Position numbers and translations under genes: made by a program. A model generated the notes under the pieces. It saw only the letters and a program-made list of their open reading frames with translations, was not told the origin of the DNA and searched no databases. A DNA stretch of 64,000 bases from Candidatus Electronema sp. (GTDB lineage: Bacteria; Desulfobacterota; Desulfobulbia; Desulfobulbales; Desulfobulbaceae): NCBI GenBank assembly GCA_026645415.1, contig JAPEVH010000011.1, positions 35,066-99,065 of the forward strand, read 5' to 3'. Shown piece by piece: positions 17,297 to 29,003 of the stretch (its first letter is position 1; each line of letters begins with the position of its first letter).

Positions 17297-17424
17297 AAAA
17301 AGTAGTAAGATTTGAAAAAGTCTATTGACAAGTTGCAGCGATTGCGGTAAAAAGCAGAACTTTTCTTCTGCAAGAGCAGTTAAGATTGTAGAAGATACTG
17401 AAATAGGCGAATGCGGATAGATCA

Positions 17425-19503
17425 GTGGTTGCAGAAGATTCATTGGCCAATGTACGCAATATTGGGATTACAGCCCATATTGACGCAGGCAAGACTACAA
17501 CTACTGAACGAATTCTGTACTACACAGGGCGTTCGCATAAGATAGGTGAAGTCCATGATGGTACAGCTATCATGGACTGGATGGAACAAGAGCAGGAGCG
17601 GGGGATAACAATCACCTCTGCTGCCACTACCTGTTTTTGGCAACAGCATCGTATCAATATTATTGATACACCAGGTCATGTGGACTTTACGGTTGAGGTA
17701 GAGCGTTGTCTGCGGGTTTTGGATGGTGCGGTTGTTGTTTTTTGTGCAGTTGGTGGTGTAGAACCGCAGTCAGAGACCGTCTGGCGACAAGCAGACCGTT
17801 ATCGAATCCCTCGGATCGTCTTTATCAATAAGATGGATCGGATTGGAGCTGACTTTGATCGAGTTGTACAGGAAATTGAAAGTCAGCTTGGGGCGGTTCC
17901 AGTTCCGATTGTGCTGCCCATAGGAAGTGAGGATTCCTTTGTAGGAACTGTTGATCTCATAGATCAGAAATGCCTCTTCTTTAATGAAGAAAGTAAAGGT
18001 GAAACAGTTCTTGTAACCGACATTCCTGAAGATCAGCAAAGCAAATCATCGGCTGCACGTTCGTATCTCCTCGAGAAGTTAGCCGACTTCGATGAGGGGA
18101 TCATGGAAAAATATCTGGAAGAACAGGATATCTCACCTGATGAAGTTCGCTTGGCCCTGCGAAAAGCAGTTTGTTCGCTAAAGTTGGTGCCAGTGCTGTG
18201 TGGTACAGCTTTTAAAAACAAGGGGATTCAACCACTGCTTGATGCTGTGGTGAGCTATCTTCCTTCACCGTTAGATGTTCCGCCAATAGAAGGGCTTGGT
18301 AAAAACGGTGAGTCTGTAATGCGGCACGCGGATAGTAAAGAGCCTTTTGCTGCATTAGTATTTAAGCTGCAAACTGATCCTTTTGTCGGTGCGCTGGCAT
18401 TCCTCCGGGTTTATTCTGGAGAACTGAAAGCTGGTAGTAGGGTTTTTAATCCACGGCAGCAAAAAAAAGAGAAAATTTCCAAGCTGATTAAACTTCACGC
18501 GAATAAACGCGAAGAAGTTGACCGGATCGAAGCTGGAGATATTGGGGCTGTAGTTGGTCTCAAATTTACTGGTACAGGTGATACCCTCTGTAAGGATGAT
18601 GATTATCTTGTCCTTGAGAGTATGAACTTTCCTGAACCGGTGATTAGTATTGCGATTGAAGCGAAGACCAAGGCAGATGAGATTCGATTAGCAGAAAGTT
18701 TAGATAAAATAGCTGTTGAAGACCCGTCCTTTCGGGTTAGTCGCAACGAAGATACTGGGCAACAGCTTATCTCAGGAATGGGTGAGCTACACTTAGAGAT
18801 TATTGTTGATCGACTTGCGCGAGAGTTTAAAGTTTCCCCGAATGTGGGAACACCGCAAGTGGCTTACAAGGAGACAATAACTTGTACCGCTGAAGGAGAA
18901 GGACAATTTCAGACTCCAAGTGGTGGCAAAGAGCAGTATGGTCATGTGGTTCTGCACTTTGCACCGGCATCACGTGGTACGGGTGTCAAATTTGAGAATA
19001 AAGTTGATATAAAACAGATTCCTGAGCTGTATCTCAAGGCAATTGAAAAAAGTGTTAGAGATTCGTTGGATTCAGGTCCATTAATTGGATACCCACTGAC
19101 AGATTTGACAGTGCAACTTGTCGGTGGTTCCTACGATGAGGAACATTCTACGGAGATGGCTTTTGCTGTGGCTACTGCATTGGCTTGTAGAAAAGCAGCA
19201 ACTGGAGCAAATGCAGTGCTGCTTGAACCGGTGATGGAAGTAGAGGTGATTGTTCCAGAAGAATATCTTGGTGAAGTCATTAATGATCTGAACCGAAAAA
19301 ATGCACAAATAGAAGCAGTCGAAGCGGAGCGAAATCTCCAAGTGGTTAGAGCAAAGGTGCCGTTAGCTCGTATGTTTGGTTATTCAACAACCCTGCGGTC
19401 AGCAACTCAGGGGAGAGCTTCCTTCACCATGCAGTTTGATGCTTTTGCCGAAGTTCTAGCGAAACAGGCTGAGGCAATCATTCATAAGATTCGAGGCGTT
19501 TAG
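17425..19503 (+). CDS. fusA: Elongation factor G
   Basis: A 692-aa ribosomal translocase GTPase. The motifs are [33 protein letters not shown] and FINKMDR, followed by domains II-V ([37 protein letters not shown]). The start is GTG at 17425 with only a weak upstream site (GCGGATAG). A 128-nt gap separates it from rpsG with no clear hairpin. No tuf follows; tuf is at 3042. Confidence 0.97.
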   Translation: MVAEDSLANVRNIGITAHIDAGKTTTTERILYYTGRSHKIGEVHDGTAIMDWMEQEQERGITITSAATTCFWQQHRINIIDTPGHVDFTVEVERCLRVLDGAVVVFCAVGGVEPQSETVWRQADRYRIPRIVFINKMDRIGADFDRVVQEIESQLGAVPVPIVLPIGSEDSFVGTVDLIDQKCLFFNEESKGETVLVTDIPEDQQSKSSAARSYLLEKLADFDEGIMEKYLEEQDISPDEVRLALRKAVCSLKLVPVLCGTAFKNKGIQPLLDAVVSYLPSPLDVPPIEGLGKNGESVMRHADSKEPFAALVFKLQTDPFVGALAFLRVYSGELKAGSRVFNPRQQKKEKISKLIKLHANKREEVDRIEAGDIGAVVGLKFTGTGDTLCKDDDYLVLESMNFPEPVISIAIEAKTKADEIRLAESLDKIAVEDPSFRVSRNEDTGQQLISGMGELHLEIIVDRLAREFKVSPNVGTPQVAYKETITCTAEGEGQFQTPSGGKEQYGHVVLHFAPASRGTGVKFENKVDIKQIPELYLKAIEKSVRDSLDSGPLIGYPLTDLTVQLVGGSYDEEHSTEMAFAVATALACRKAATGANAVLLEPVMEVEVIVPEEYLGEVINDLNRKNAQIEAVEAERNLQVVRAKVPLARMFGYSTTLRSATQGRASFTMQFDAFAEVLAKQAEAIIHKIRGV

Positions 19504-19567
19504 TTCATAACTACGACGGTAAGCCGCATGACGACTTGCTGAGTATGGCGGCAGGAAAGAGGAACCC

Positions 19568-19882
19568 ATGATCAATACAGATAAAATTCGTATAAGGCTC
19601 AAAGGCTACGACTACAAGCTGCTTGACCAGTCGACTTCGGAAATCGTCGAGACAGCACGGCGTACAGGTGCAACAGTGGCCGGGCCGATTCCGCTGCCGA
19701 CCAGCATCAACAAATACACGGTGCTTAGATCACCTCATGCGGATAAAAAATCCCGCGAGCAGTTTGAAATGCGGACCCATCGTCGTCTGCTTGATATTTT
19801 GGAACCGACCCAGCAGACGATTGACTCCTTGATGAAGCTCCAGCTTTCAGCAGGTGTGGATGTGGAGATCAAACTGCCTTAA
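19568..19882 (+). CDS. rpsJ: 30S ribosomal protein S10
   Basis: A 104-aa S10/Nus[31 protein letters not shown] and [19 protein letters not shown] are diagnostic. It is also the NusE subunit that links NusG to the ribosome. It opens the S10 operon 64 nt after fusA, and GCCGC/GCGGC arms in that gap may form a small hairpin. Confidence 0.97.
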   Translation: MINTDKIRIRLKGYDYKLLDQSTSEIVETARRTGATVAGPIPLPTSINKYTVLRSPHADKKSREQFEMRTHRRLLDILEPTQQTIDSLMKLQLSAGVDVEIKLP

Positions 19883-19945
19883 AGTCAGTTTGGCTGAGTG
19901 GTGGGTTTCGTTTTTTGACAGAGTTTAGCGTTGACAGGTAAAAAG

Positions 19946-20578
19946 ATGCCGAAGACAAATGGAATACTGGGACGAAAACTGGGCATGACCAGATTGTACA
20001 ACGAATTTGGTCAGATCAGTCCTGTTACCGTCATAGAAGCTGGCCCTTGTGTTGTGCTGCAAAAAAAGACTGCTGGTAAAGAGGGCTACAATGCCGTGCA
20101 GGTAGGGTTCCGCGAGAAAAAACAGTCCAGACTGAATAAGCCAGAAATAGGCCATTTTAAGAAAGCTGGCGATGTTGGATATTATCATGTCCGAGAATTC
20201 CGGGTAGAAGATCCACAAGCATACGAGCTGGGCCAGCAAATTCTTATAAGTGAGTTGTTTAAAATTGGCGACAAAATTGACATCACGGGCCACAGCAAGG
20301 GGCGAGGTTTTCAGGGTGTAATTAAACGACACGGTTTCGCCGGTGGACGGAAAACGCATGGCTCCAATTTTCATCGGGCACCAGGTTCTATAGGGTGTAG
20401 TGCCTTTCCAAGCCGGGTTGTTAAGGGTAAAAAGATGCCTGGCCACATGGGTGTAGAAAAGAAGACTATCAAAAATCTCACCGTGGTCGATGTCCGTGAA
20501 GAGGAGAACATCCTGCTGGTCAAAGGAGCAGTTCCCGGCGCAAAGAACGGCTTAGTCAGCATTTATACTAAGGCATAA
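19946..20578 (+). CDS. rplC: 50S ribosomal protein L3
   Basis: A 210-aa L3. GILGRKLGMTRLY at the start and GHSKGRGFQGVIKRHGF...GGRKTHGS...RAPGSIG in the centre are the family signatures; the long loop reaches the peptidyl-transferase centre. The frame is open from 19931, but ATG at 19946 gives the expected MPKTNGILGRKLG. Confidence 0.96.
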   Translation: MPKTNGILGRKLGMTRLYNEFGQISPVTVIEAGPCVVLQKKTAGKEGYNAVQVGFREKKQSRLNKPEIGHFKKAGDVGYYHVREFRVEDPQAYELGQQILISELFKIGDKIDITGHSKGRGFQGVIKRHGFAGGRKTHGSNFHRAPGSIGCSAFPSRVVKGKKMPGHMGVEKKTIKNLTVVDVREEENILLVKGAVPGAKNGLVSIYTKA

Positions 20579-20602
20579 GCTGCCTTGCAAGGGAGATGAC
20601 TC

Positions 20603-21226
20603 ATGTCAGTTTGTGATGTAATGAATACCTCGGCAGAGAAAATTGCAGAAATTGAAGTAAGCGATAGTCTGTTCGCGGTTCCGGTGAATACAGGAATTCT
20701 TCATGAAGTAGTCTGCATGCAGCGTGCTTGCCGCCGTAGTGGAACAGCCTCAACCAAAACACGAGGCGAGGTCAGTGGCGGTGGTAAAAAGCCATGGCGG
20801 CAGAAGGGTACAGGTCGGGCTAGATCAGGTAGTAATAATTCGCCTGTCTGGTGCGGTGGTGGTACTGCTTTTGGCCCTAAACCAAGAGATTATAGCTACT
20901 CCATGCCCAAGAAAGTACGGCGTTTGGCACTGCGTATGGCTCTTTCTGCTCGCATGAGCGAAGGTAATTTGGTCATCCTTGATCAATTTGAAGTCGCTGC
21001 TCCAAAAACCAAAGACTTTGTCGGAGTAATGAAGAATTTCTCCTTCGACAACTGCCTGCTCGTCGCAGAAAAAGAAAATACTAATCTACAGCTCTCGGCA
21101 CGTAATGTAATCGGTTATCAGATTATGCCGGTTGAAGGGCTGAATGTGTATGATATTCTCAAGTACGACAAGTTGATGATTGTCAAGTCCACCTTGGAAC
21201 AGTTGGAAGCGAGGCTAATGGCATGA
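20603..21226 (+). CDS. rplD: 50S ribosomal protein L4
   Basis: A 207-aa L4. The tunnel loop [30 protein letters not shown] is intact and the globular domain ends [14 protein letters not shown]. In gammaproteobacteria L4 autoregulates the S10 operon; no such leader is evident here. It overlaps rplW by 4 nt. Confidence 0.96.
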   Translation: MSVCDVMNTSAEKIAEIEVSDSLFAVPVNTGILHEVVCMQRACRRSGTASTKTRGEVSGGGKKPWRQKGTGRARSGSNNSPVWCGGGTAFGPKPRDYSYSMPKKVRRLALRMALSARMSEGNLVILDQFEVAAPKTKDFVGVMKNFSFDNCLLVAEKENTNLQLSARNVIGYQIMPVEGLNVYDILKYDKLMIVKSTLEQLEARLMA

Positions 21227-21513
21227 AAGTAATTTATGATGTGGTCAAAGAGCCGTGTCTGACCGAAAAATCCAACTATCTCCAAGAAACTCAAGGTGTA
21301 GTTGTTTTTAAGGTCGCTTCAGAGGCGAATAAGATTGAGATTCGTCAAGCAGTAGAACAGCTCTTTAATGTCAAAGTTGCTTCTGTCAGAACGGTGGCAA
21401 TGCACGGCAAACAGAAAAGAATTGGAGCTAAACCTGCCGGACGCACCAGTGACTGGAAGAAAGCCTACATCAAGTTGTCTGAAGGGAAAATAAATTATCT
21501 TGACGAGCTGTGA
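21223..21513 (+). CDS. rplW: 50S ribosomal protein L23
   Basis: A 96-aa tunnel-exit protein, the docking site for SRP and trigger factor. VVKEPCLTEKSN at the start, then VEQLFNVKVASVRTVAMHGK and KKAYIKLSEG. It starts in the ATGA overlap with rplD, implying translational coupling. Confidence 0.96.
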   Translation: MKVIYDVVKEPCLTEKSNYLQETQGVVVFKVASEANKIEIRQAVEQLFNVKVASVRTVAMHGKQKRIGAKPAGRTSDWKKAYIKLSEGKINYLDEL

Positions 21514-21577
21514 TATTGGTAGCTGAAGCACAGCTTTCTCTTCGGATTTGAGGATACAATAGAGAACGGACAGAAAA

Positions 21578-22402
21578 ATGGCAATCAGGACCCATAAACC
21601 GACATCACCGGGCAAAAGACATCAGGTTTCTATCGTGCAGCCTGATCTTTCTGACAAGGCACCTGAAAGGAGCCTGCTCAGACCGTTGAAAAAAACTGGC
21701 GGCCGAAACGCCTATGGACGGATAACCTCTCGGCATATTGGCGGTGGCCATAAGCGTAAATACCGGGTTATCGACTGGAAACGCAATAAAATCGGTGTAC
21801 CGGCTAAGGTCACTGCGCTAGAGTATGATCCAAATCGCTCGGCAAACATTGCTTTACTGACGTATCTTGATGGCGAAAAGTCGTACATTCTTGCCCCAGC
21901 AGGCATTAGTGTGGGCGATACGTTAACTGCCGGTGCAGATGCGGACATCAAGCCGGGCAACTGCTTGCCTATGAGCAATATTCCTTTGGGTACGATTATT
22001 CATAATGTAGAAATGAAAATCGGCAAAGGAGCACAGATTGTTCGTTCAGCAGGAGCAGCAGCACAGCTTATGGCTAAAGAAGGTAATCATGTTCTGGTTA
22101 AATTGCCTTCTGGCGAAGTGCGCAAATTTAATAGTCAGTGTCGGGCTTGTATCGGTTCAGTAGGTAATGCCGAGTATAGCAGCCGCAAGTTAGGCAAGGC
22201 AGGGCGGGCGCGTTGGGAAGGTGTACGGCCTTCTGTGCGTGGTGTGGCTATGAATCCAGTAGATCATCCTATGGGTGGTGGCGAGGGTAAAAGCTCTGGC
22301 GGACGGAACCCATGCTCACCGTGGGGTATGCCGAGCAAAGGCTACAAGACCCGTAGTAAGAAGAAAAGTTCTAACCGCGACATTGTCACCAAGCGTAAGT
22401 AA
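21578..22402 (+). CDS. rplB: 50S ribosomal protein L2
   Basis: A 274-aa L2. Features are [37 protein letters not shown] and the C-terminal [18 protein letters not shown] containing the conserved histidine near the peptidyl-transferase centre. Confidence 0.97.
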   Translation: MAIRTHKPTSPGKRHQVSIVQPDLSDKAPERSLLRPLKKTGGRNAYGRITSRHIGGGHKRKYRVIDWKRNKIGVPAKVTALEYDPNRSANIALLTYLDGEKSYILAPAGISVGDTLTAGADADIKPGNCLPMSNIPLGTIIHNVEMKIGKGAQIVRSAGAAAQLMAKEGNHVLVKLPSGEVRKFNSQCRACIGSVGNAEYSSRKLGKAGRARWEGVRPSVRGVAMNPVDHPMGGGEGKSSGGRNPCSPWGMPSKGYKTRSKKKSSNRDIVTKRK

Positions 22403-22419
22403 TCCAGGAGAGTATCAGC

Positions 22420-22698
22420 ATGGCACGTTCCATTAAAAAAGGGCCTTTTATCGACGGCCACCTGATGAAAAAAGTGGAGAAGGCGCAGGCATCAGGCAGC
22501 GGCAAAGTGATTAAGACATGGTCCAGACGTTCAGATATTATTCCTGAAATGGTAAGTCTGACCTTTGCTGTCCATAATGGCAAAAAGTTTATTCCGGTCT
22601 ATGTGTCGGAAAATATGGTTGGCCACAAGCTTGGTGAATTTTCGCTAACCAGAACCTACCATGGACACGCAGCGGACAAAAAAGGCAAGCGCAAATAG
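22420..22698 (+). CDS. rpsS: 30S ribosomal protein S19
   Basis: A 92-aa S19. [33 protein letters not shown] and [29 protein letters not shown] match the family throughout. Its start follows CCAGGAGAG. Confidence 0.97.
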   Translation: MARSIKKGPFIDGHLMKKVEKAQASGSGKVIKTWSRRSDIIPEMVSLTFAVHNGKKFIPVYVSENMVGHKLGEFSLTRTYHGHAADKKGKRK

Positions 22699-22741
22699 TT
22701 GAGCCGGCCTGAAAATAGAGAGCAAGAGCAGGAGCTATACG

Positions 22742-23083
22742 ATGGAAGCAAGAGCCGTCGCAAAATATATCCGAATCTCCCCACAGAAAGCGCGGCTGGT
22801 AGCTGATGTTGTCCGGGGGAAAGACGTGGAGAATGCGATCACGACACTCAGGTTCATGCCCAAAAAGGCGGCTGAGATTCTGCGCAAGGTGTTGGAATCA
22901 GCAGTTGCTAATGCGGAACAGACAGAGACCATTGATGTCGATACGCTGTATGTAAAGGAGATTCAGATTAATGGCGGGCCGATGCTGAAACGGTTCCGAC
23001 CCAGAGCTATGGGGCGGGCAGGCAGAATATTGAAACGGACTAGCCATATAACCGTCATCGTTGATGAGCGGGGTCTGAACTGA
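22742..23083 (+). CDS. rplV: 50S ribosomal protein L22
   Basis: A 113-aa L22. [25 protein letters not shown] and the tunnel beta-hairpin [26 protein letters not shown] are present. Confidence 0.96.
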   Translation: MEARAVAKYIRISPQKARLVADVVRGKDVENAITTLRFMPKKAAEILRKVLESAVANAEQTETIDVDTLYVKEIQINGGPMLKRFRPRAMGRAGRILKRTSHITVIVDERGLN

Positions 23084-23131
23084 CGGTCGTTTTTTTGAGA
23101 TCAAAACCGCACAGGGAACACGGAGGACACG

Positions 23132-23782
23132 TTGGGACAAAAAGTCAATCCCATAGGGCTGCGGCTCAATATTACCAGAACTTGGGATTCGATCTGGTAT
23201 GCTGACAAAAATTACGCTGCCAATCTATATCAAGATCAGCAGATACGCGGCTATCTGAAAAAGAAACTGTATCATGCTGGAGTGGCCCGGATAGTAATTG
23301 AACGTACTGGTGAAAAGGTACGAATCAGGCTGTTCACAGCGCGTCCCGGAATAGTCATCGGCAAAAAAGGTGCCGAGATTGAAAACCTGAAGCGGGATAT
23401 TGAACAGAAGTTTGGCCGCGAGTGCATGATCGATATTCAAGAGATTAGGCGCCCAGAGGCAGATGCGCAGCTCGTAGCAGAAAATATTGCTGGACAGTTA
23501 GAAAAGCGTATTGCTTTTCGTAGAGCAATGAAAAAATCTATTGGCACTGCGCTCCGTTTTGGTGTCAAAGGTATTAAAATTTCTTGCTCAGGACGTTTAG
23601 GCGGTGCAGAGATGTCCAGAACAGAATGGTTCAAGGAAGGTCGTGTGCCGCTACATACTTTGCGGGCCGATATTGATTATGGTTTCGCAGAGGCAAGTAC
23701 CACCTACGGCAAGATCGGAGTAAAGGTCTGGATATTCCGTGGTGAAGTGCTGACAGATGGCGAACCAGCCCTTGACCAGTAA
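23132..23782 (+). CDS. rpsC: 30S ribosomal protein S3
   Basis: A 216-aa S3 starting with TTG, supported by GGAGGACACG directly upstream and the family N-terminus [13 protein letters not shown]. The KH domain shows [17 protein letters not shown], and the C-terminal domain has [31 protein letters not shown]. Confidence 0.96.
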   Translation: MGQKVNPIGLRLNITRTWDSIWYADKNYAANLYQDQQIRGYLKKKLYHAGVARIVIERTGEKVRIRLFTARPGIVIGKKGAEIENLKRDIEQKFGRECMIDIQEIRRPEADAQLVAENIAGQLEKRIAFRRAMKKSIGTALRFGVKGIKISCSGRLGGAEMSRTEWFKEGRVPLHTLRADIDYGFAEASTTYGKIGVKVWIFRGEVLTDGEPALDQ

Positions 23783-23802
23783 TAAGGCATAGGTATTAAG
23801 CA

Positions 23803-24219
23803 ATGTTAAGTCCACGCAAGGTAAAACACAGGAAGCAACATAAGGGCAGAATGCGCGGCGAGGCCCAGACAGGTTCGCAGCTTGCCTTTGGTGATTATGC
23901 GTTAAAAGCAGATGGCTGCGGGCGGATGACTGCACAACAGATCGAAGCTGCTCGTATTGCTATCAATAGAAAAGTAAAACGTGGTGGTCAACTTTGGATC
24001 AGGGTTTTTCCTGACAAATCGATTACCAAGAAGCCTGCTGAAACCCGTATGGGTGGAGGTAAAGGCGCGCCAGACTCTTGGGTAATGGTTATTCAGCCGG
24101 GCAGAATTCTCTATGAGCTGAAAGGTGTGCCAGAGGATGTAGCAAGAGAGGCTCTTCGCCTTGCTTCCTATAAGCTGCCGTTCCCGACTCGGATTATCAC
24201 AAGGAGCAGCACAATATGA
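23803..24219 (+). CDS. rplP: 50S ribosomal protein L16
   Basis: A 138-aa L16. It has [38 protein letters not shown] and [11 protein letters not shown]. It overlaps rpmC by 4 nt (ATGA). Confidence 0.97.
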   Translation: MLSPRKVKHRKQHKGRMRGEAQTGSQLAFGDYALKADGCGRMTAQQIEAARIAINRKVKRGGQLWIRVFPDKSITKKPAETRMGGGKGAPDSWVMVIQPGRILYELKGVPEDVAREALRLASYKLPFPTRIITRSSTI

Positions 24220-24410
24220 AAACAAAAGCTAGCGACCTACGGAAACTGAGTGGCGAGGACCTGCAGAAGAAAGAGCAGGAGATGCGTGAGGAGTTATTTA
24301 AGCTTAGGTTTCAGCATGGGATAAGGAAATTAGAAAATCCAGCTCGGTTGAGACAACTACGCAAAGATATCGCCAAAGTGCAAACTGTCCTGACGGAACA
24401 GGCGGCCTGA
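24216..24410 (+). CDS. rpmC: 50S ribosomal protein L29
   Basis: A 64-aa two-helix protein ([30 protein letters not shown]...) at the tunnel exit. Coupled to rplP by the stop/start overlap. Confidence 0.95.
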   Translation: MKTKASDLRKLSGEDLQKKEQEMREELFKLRFQHGIRKLENPARLRQLRKDIAKVQTVLTEQAA

Positions 24411-24461
24411 TTGCTTCAACTCGGCTTGGCCTACTAATCAGCACCGGATCAACATACAAGA

Positions 24462-24722
24462 ATGAGCGAGAAATCAAGTTCTAGAAAGACCCAAGTGGGC
24501 TTTGTGAAAAGTAACCGTATGGACAGGACAGTAGTCGTTACGGTTGAACGAAAAGTTCGTCACAAGCTATACGGAAAGTATATCCGCCGCCGGGTGAATT
24601 ATATGGCCCACGATGCCGCGAATACATGTAATATAGGCGACACCGTATTGATTGAAGAGTGCAGACCGCTTTCAAAACACAAACGCTGGTTTGTTAGAAG
24701 TGTAGTTCAGCGGGCTGTCTGA
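24462..24722 (+). CDS. rpsQ: 30S ribosomal protein S17
   Basis: An 86-aa OB-fold primary binding protein of 16S r[34 protein letters not shown] and [19 protein letters not shown] are characteristic. Confidence 0.96.
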   Translation: MSEKSSSRKTQVGFVKSNRMDRTVVVTVERKVRHKLYGKYIRRRVNYMAHDAANTCNIGDTVLIEECRPLSKHKRWFVRSVVQRAV

Positions 24723-24769
24723 TCTGTCCGGTAGGATCTTTTGATTGCGTAATTTATTCAGGTGATACC

Positions 24770-25138
24770 ATGATTCAGACAGAAACCAGACTGAATGTCG
24801 CTGATAATTCAGGGGCCAAAGAAGTACTTTGTATACGGGTGCTAGGCGGCAGCCGTCGGCGTTATGCCAGTATCGGCGATGTGATCGTCGTCACAGTGAA
24901 AGAAGCCATTCCAAACGCGAAAGTCAAGAAAGGCGATGTTCTCAATGCCGTTGTGGTTCGGACAACGAAGGAAATCAAGCGGCCTGAAGATACAGTAGTC
25001 CGTTTTGATGATAATGCAGCGGTGCTTCTTGCAGGTAATGGCGAACCTGTTGGCACACGTATTTTTGGGCCAGTGGCCCGCGAGTTGCGCTCGCTTGGTT
25101 TTATGAAAATAATCTCACTGGCACCAGAGGTGCTGTGA
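24770..25138 (+). CDS. rplN: 50S ribosomal protein L14
   Basis: A 122-aa L14. [39 protein letters not shown] and [13 protein letters not shown] are the core signatures. Start preceded by CAGGTGATACC. Confidence 0.97.
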   Translation: MIQTETRLNVADNSGAKEVLCIRVLGGSRRRYASIGDVIVVTVKEAIPNAKVKKGDVLNAVVVRTTKEIKRPEDTVVRFDDNAAVLLAGNGEPVGTRIFGPVARELRSLGFMKIISLAPEVL

Positions 25139-25178
25139 GAAAAGAACAGGAATGTGGGCCACAGGAAACGAGGACAGG

Positions 25179-25520
25179 ATGATGCGGCAGGGACAAACAG
25201 GTTTACGGAAGAATGATCAGGTAGAAGTAATTGCCGGTAAAGACAAAGGGCGGGTCGGCAAAATTCTCAAAATTGATCGACAAGCTAATCGAGCTTTGGT
25301 CGAGCGTATCAATATAATGACAAAGCACCGGAAACCGGTCGATGCGCAACAGCCTGGAGAAATCCTCAAAAAGGAAGCACCCATTCATATTTCAAACCTC
25401 ATGCTTGTCTGTCCTGAGTGTACCAAAACCGTCCGCATTGGAAAAAAGGTGCTTGAGGATGGTTCAAAAGTGCGGGTCTGCAAAAAATGTGGCGCGACCT
25501 TGACGGCATCTGGAAAGTAA
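25179..25520 (+). CDS. rplX: 50S ribosomal protein L24
   Basis: A 113-aa assembly-initiator protein with a KOW motif ([20 protein letters not shown]) and a zinc-ribbon-like C-terminus ([11 protein letters not shown]...CKKCG). The start is uncertain: the frame is open from ATG 25152. The double ATG at 25179/25182 sits behind GAGGACAG and gives a more usual length. Confidence 0.9.
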   Translation: MMRQGQTGLRKNDQVEVIAGKDKGRVGKILKIDRQANRALVERINIMTKHRKPVDAQQPGEILKKEAPIHISNLMLVCPECTKTVRIGKKVLEDGSKVRVCKKCGATLTASGK

Positions 25521-25555
25521 GCTGCCTGCTAGCTGCGCAGAATGGAGTGATCTAA

Positions 25556-26131
25556 ATGGCTACGATGAGAGAACTGTACGAAAACGAGTGCAGACCCCAG
25601 CTCCAAAAGGAGTTTGGCTATCATAATAGATTTCAAATTCCCAAAGTGGAGAAGATTGTTCTCAACATGGGATTAGGTGAAGCAGTACAAAATCCCAAAG
25701 TTGTGGAAAAAGCTGCTGGCGAGTTAACGCTCATCGCTGGGCAGAAGGCTGTTGTTACTCGGGCGAAAAAATCTATTGCTACCTTTAAGTTACGCGAGGG
25801 GATGCCCATTGGTGCCTGCGTGACACTGCGCAAAGAGAGAATGTATGACTTTCTTACCAAGTTAGTCAACATTGCCCTGCCACGAGTACGCGATTTTCGT
25901 GGTGTATCTTCAAAGGGTTTTGATGGCAATGGCAACTTTTCAATGGGCATTAAAGAGCATATCATCTTCCCGGAGATTGATTATGACAAGATTGAGAAGA
26001 TTAGAGGGCTAAACATAACCATCGTCACCAGTGCCAAAACAGATGATGAAGGACGCGCTCTTCTTGCCATACTCGGTATGCCATTTAAGCAGCAGAAAAC
26101 AGAGACTGTCGACCAGCAAGGCGGCAACTAA
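25556..26131 (+). CDS. rplE: 50S ribosomal protein L5
   Basis: A 191-aa 5S-rRNA-binding protein. Signatures are [63 protein letters not shown] and FPEIDYDKI. Confidence 0.97.
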   Translation: MATMRELYENECRPQLQKEFGYHNRFQIPKVEKIVLNMGLGEAVQNPKVVEKAAGELTLIAGQKAVVTRAKKSIATFKLREGMPIGACVTLRKERMYDFLTKLVNIALPRVRDFRGVSSKGFDGNGNFSMGIKEHIIFPEIDYDKIEKIRGLNITIVTSAKTDDEGRALLAILGMPFKQQKTETVDQQGGN

Positions 26132-26146
26132 CGCAGGAGATTGACA

Positions 26147-26332
26147 ATGGCAAAAAAATCACTGATTGCCAAGGCAGCAAGAAAGCAGAAATTTGAGGTG
26201 CGGGCATATAACCGCTGTCAACTCTGCGGGCGGCCAAGGGCATATATGAGAAAATTCGGCTGTTGTAGGCTCTGCTTCCGCAAGCTGGCATCAGAGGGCA
26301 AAGTCACTGGTGTAACCAAGTCAAGCTGGTAA
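26147..26332 (+). CDS. rpsN: 30S ribosomal protein S14, zinc-binding type Z
   Basis: A 61-aa S14 of the short zinc form. CQLCG and CRLC supply four cysteines, with a neighbouring CC at the second pair. ATG 26147 is chosen over an upstream TTG because of GCAGGAGATTGAC. Confidence 0.95.
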   Translation: MAKKSLIAKAARKQKFEVRAYNRCQLCGRPRAYMRKFGCCRLCFRKLASEGKVTGVTKSSW

Positions 26333-26381
26333 TCTGGTAACGACTGAAGTAACGAAAAGCAATTTACAGAGGTGTATTCGG

Positions 26382-26780
26382 ATGTCTATGAGCGATCCGC
26401 TGGCAGATTTTTTGACCAGAATAAGAAATGCCGCACGGGCAAATTTTGACACGGTTGATATTCCGTTGTCAAAGCTGAAAGTCAGCGTAGCCAACGTCTT
26501 GAAAAAAGAAGGGTACATCACAGACTATCAGATTGCAGAGCAAGGGGTGCAGAGCACCATTACAATTGAACTGAAGTACGGCCCGCATAACGAGAAGGTT
26601 ATTACCGGTCTTCGCCGTGTTTCTAAGCCAGGACTGCGTCAATATAAAAAGAGTGATGCTATTCCTACGGTGATGAGCGGCCTCGGCGTTGGTATTCTGA
26701 CAACATCTAAGGGTGTTATGTCTGACCGTGAAGCCCGCAAGTTGAATGTGGGCGGCGAACTTCTCTGTGAAGTTTGGTAG
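26382..26780 (+). CDS. rpsH: 30S ribosomal protein S8
   Basis: A 132-aa S8. It contains SDPLADFLTRIRNA, the central PSKPGLRQY-like RVSKPGLRQYKK and the C-terminal LTTSKGVMSDREARKLNVGGELLCEVW. A second in-frame ATG at 26388 is an equally possible start. In E. coli S8 represses the spc operon. Confidence 0.96.
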   Translation: MSMSDPLADFLTRIRNAARANFDTVDIPLSKLKVSVANVLKKEGYITDYQIAEQGVQSTITIELKYGPHNEKVITGLRRVSKPGLRQYKKSDAIPTVMSGLGVGILTTSKGVMSDREARKLNVGGELLCEVW

Positions 26781-26806
26781 TAGCCTACCCTGAGAGGAGA
26801 GAGAAA

Positions 26807-27355
26807 ATGTCACGAATTGGAAAAATGCCGGTCGCCCTTCCTAGCGGGGTTAAAGTTGAAATTCAGGGTACCCGAATTAAAGTTACAGGTAACAAAGGTG
26901 CTTTAGAGCGGAATATTCGCCCTGAGATTGCTATTGAGCAACAAGACAATCAATTAGTGTGCAAACCCAAAGGTGGTGGTAGGCAAGTTGCAGCCTACTG
27001 GGGCCTGACACGCACTTTGGTGCGGAATATGGTTACCGGAGTTGATCAGGGATTTACTAAGGTATTGGCTGTAGAAGGTGTAGGTTACCGGGCAGCAGCA
27101 GAAGGTTCCAAGCTGACACTTAATGTTGGCTATTCAAATCCAGTTCAGTTCGTTCTGCCTGCGGGTGTGTCTGCTTCTGTAGACAAAGGCAACAATATTA
27201 CTATCTCTGGTATTGATAAAGAGCTAGTAGGGCAGACAGCAGCAACTATTCGAGACATTCGCAAACCTGAGCCGTATAAAGGTAAAGGTATCCGTTATGC
27301 GGATGAGCATATAGTTCGCAAAGCAGGTAAGTCCGGGGCAAAAGGTAAGAAATAA
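26807..27355 (+). CDS. rplF: 50S ribosomal protein L6
   Basis: A 182-aa L6 of two similar domains (SRIGKMPVALPSGVKVEI at the start; GVGYRAAAEGSKLTLNVGYSNPV and EPYKGKGIRYADE later). The start was moved from 26774 to 26807 for the AGAGGAGAGAG site and family N-terminus. Confidence 0.96.
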   Translation: MSRIGKMPVALPSGVKVEIQGTRIKVTGNKGALERNIRPEIAIEQQDNQLVCKPKGGGRQVAAYWGLTRTLVRNMVTGVDQGFTKVLAVEGVGYRAAAEGSKLTLNVGYSNPVQFVLPAGVSASVDKGNNITISGIDKELVGQTAATIRDIRKPEPYKGKGIRYADEHIVRKAGKSGAKGKK

Positions 27356-27398
27356 ATCCGGCTTCAAGCGTTCAACTCAAGAATGAAGTGAAGGCATC

Positions 27399-27764
27399 AT
27401 GGCAAAGCAAAGCAGTAAGCTGGCAGCGCGAAATAAACGGATCACAAGGATACGCAAAAAAATAAGCGGCACTCCTGAGCGTCCCAGAATGTGTGTTTTT
27501 CGGAGTAACCGTCATATTTACGTACAAATCATTGACGACACGAAGCACCATACGCTTGTTTCCATGTCCACTGAGGATAAGGAGTTTACTGCCGAGGAGC
27601 TGAAGGGAAAGGTTGCTCAGGCAGGTCGGGTTGGTGAAATAGCAGCCAAGCGTGCCCTTGCCGCTGGCATTAACAAGGTCGTTTTCGATAGAGGTGGAAA
27701 TCTCTATCATGGTCGAGTTAAGGCTTTAGCAGAAGGGGCCCGGCAAGGCGGCTTGAGTCTTTAA
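27399..27764 (+). CDS. rplR: 50S ribosomal protein L18
   Basis: A 121-aa 5S-rRNA-binding protein. [31 protein letters not shown] and the C-terminal [24 protein letters not shown] are diagnostic. Confidence 0.97.
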   Translation: MAKQSSKLAARNKRITRIRKKISGTPERPRMCVFRSNRHIYVQIIDDTKHHTLVSMSTEDKEFTAEELKGKVAQAGRVGEIAAKRALAAGINKVVFDRGGNLYHGRVKALAEGARQGGLSL

Positions 27765-27805
27765 CTTGCAAGCGGCAATAAATTTCAGTTGATCGGAGGT
27801 GTTTC

Positions 27806-28321
27806 TTGGCTGATTTTAAGCGTGCCAAAGAAGGCGGTAATCAGGACGAGCTGATAGAAAAAATAGTCTATATCAACCGGGTTGCCAAAGTGGTAAAAGG
27901 TGGTCGCCGCTTTAGTTTTAGTGCCATTGTTGTTGTTGGTGATGGCAAGGGACGAGTGGGACAAGGTCTCGGTAAAGCCAATCAGGTTCCTGAAGCTATC
28001 CGTAAAGGTGTAGAACGGGCGCGGAAGGACATGCAGCAAGTCTCTTTAACAGATGTTTCTATTCCGCACTATGTTGACGGAAAATTTAAATCTGGTAAAG
28101 TGATGCTGAAACCGGCCTCCGATGGTACTGGAGTCATTGCGGGTGGTGCTGTCCGGGCGGTGTTAGAGGCTGCTGGAGTGCAGAATATTCTCACTAAATG
28201 CCAAGGTTCCAACAATCCCCATAACTTAGTCAAAGCCACTGTTGAAGGCTTACGGAAACTGCGGAGCAAAGAGGATATTGCAGCTCTCAGAGGACTGAGC
28301 GTGGAAGAAATCGCTGCCTAA
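27806..28321 (+). CDS. rpsE: 30S ribosomal protein S5
   Basis: A 171-aa S5. It starts with TTG behind CGGAGGTG, 8 nt away. Signatures are [35 protein letters not shown] and [20 protein letters not shown]. Confidence 0.96.
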   Translation: MADFKRAKEGGNQDELIEKIVYINRVAKVVKGGRRFSFSAIVVVGDGKGRVGQGLGKANQVPEAIRKGVERARKDMQQVSLTDVSIPHYVDGKFKSGKVMLKPASDGTGVIAGGAVRAVLEAAGVQNILTKCQGSNNPHNLVKATVEGLRKLRSKEDIAALRGLSVEEIAA

Positions 28322-28374
28322 TACAGTGCTGCGGGTTGGTTTCCCACAATAATGTTGTTGAACACGGTTGAATC

Positions 28375-28563
28375 ATGAGCGAGACAGTGACAGTAACCCA
28401 GATCAAGAGTGGTATTGGCAGCACGGAAAAAATTCGTGCTACGTTGACTGGCCTGGGCCTGACCAAGATGCAGAAGACAGTGACACGGAAAAATACTCCT
28501 GAGATCAGAGGGATGATCAGAAAGGTCCAACACTTGGTTCGGGTGGAGGGAGAGCAATGCTGA
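28375..28563 (+). CDS. rpmD: 50S ribosomal protein L30
   Basis: A 62-aa L30 ([23 protein letters not shown]...[16 protein letters not shown]). Its 3' end overlaps rplO by 7 nt. Confidence 0.95.
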   Translation: MSETVTVTQIKSGIGSTEKIRATLTGLGLTKMQKTVTRKNTPEIRGMIRKVQHLVRVEGEQC

Positions 28564-29000
28564 AGTTGAATAATTTGTCGCCAGTTGAAGGCTCTCGTAA
28601 ACAGAGCAAACGATTGGGACGTGGGCAAGGTACTGGACACGGTAAAACTGCTGGCAAAGGCCATAAAGGAGCCAATGCTCGTTCTGGTGCGTCTTGCAGA
28701 CTTGGATTTGAGGGCGGCCAGATGCCACTTCATCGTCGTCTGCCAAAAGTAGGCTTTACCAATAAATTCAAAACCGAATATTTTATTGTCACGCTGTCTG
28801 ATTTGGACCAATTTGAAGCTGGAACTGTGGTCAATCGTGAGGCCCTGCAAGCCGCCGGTATCATTGGTGCTAAAGATAGTAGACTGCTTAAAGTATTAGC
28901 TAACGGCGAAATTAGCCGCAAAGTGACCGTAGAAGCTGACAAAGTCAGCCAAGGCGCACGAACAAAGATTCTTGCTGCCGGAGGCGAGGTCAGGGAGTAG
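28557..29000 (+). CDS. rplO: 50S ribosomal protein L15
   Basis: A 147-aa L15. It has the Gly/Arg-rich N-terminus [38 protein letters not shown] and the C-terminal [14 protein letters not shown]. It ends 3 nt before secY. Confidence 0.97.
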   Translation: MLKLNNLSPVEGSRKQSKRLGRGQGTGHGKTAGKGHKGANARSGASCRLGFEGGQMPLHRRLPKVGFTNKFKTEYFIVTLSDLDQFEAGTVVNREALQAAGIIGAKDSRLLKVLANGEISRKVTVEADKVSQGARTKILAAGGEVRE

Positions 29001-29003
29001 CTC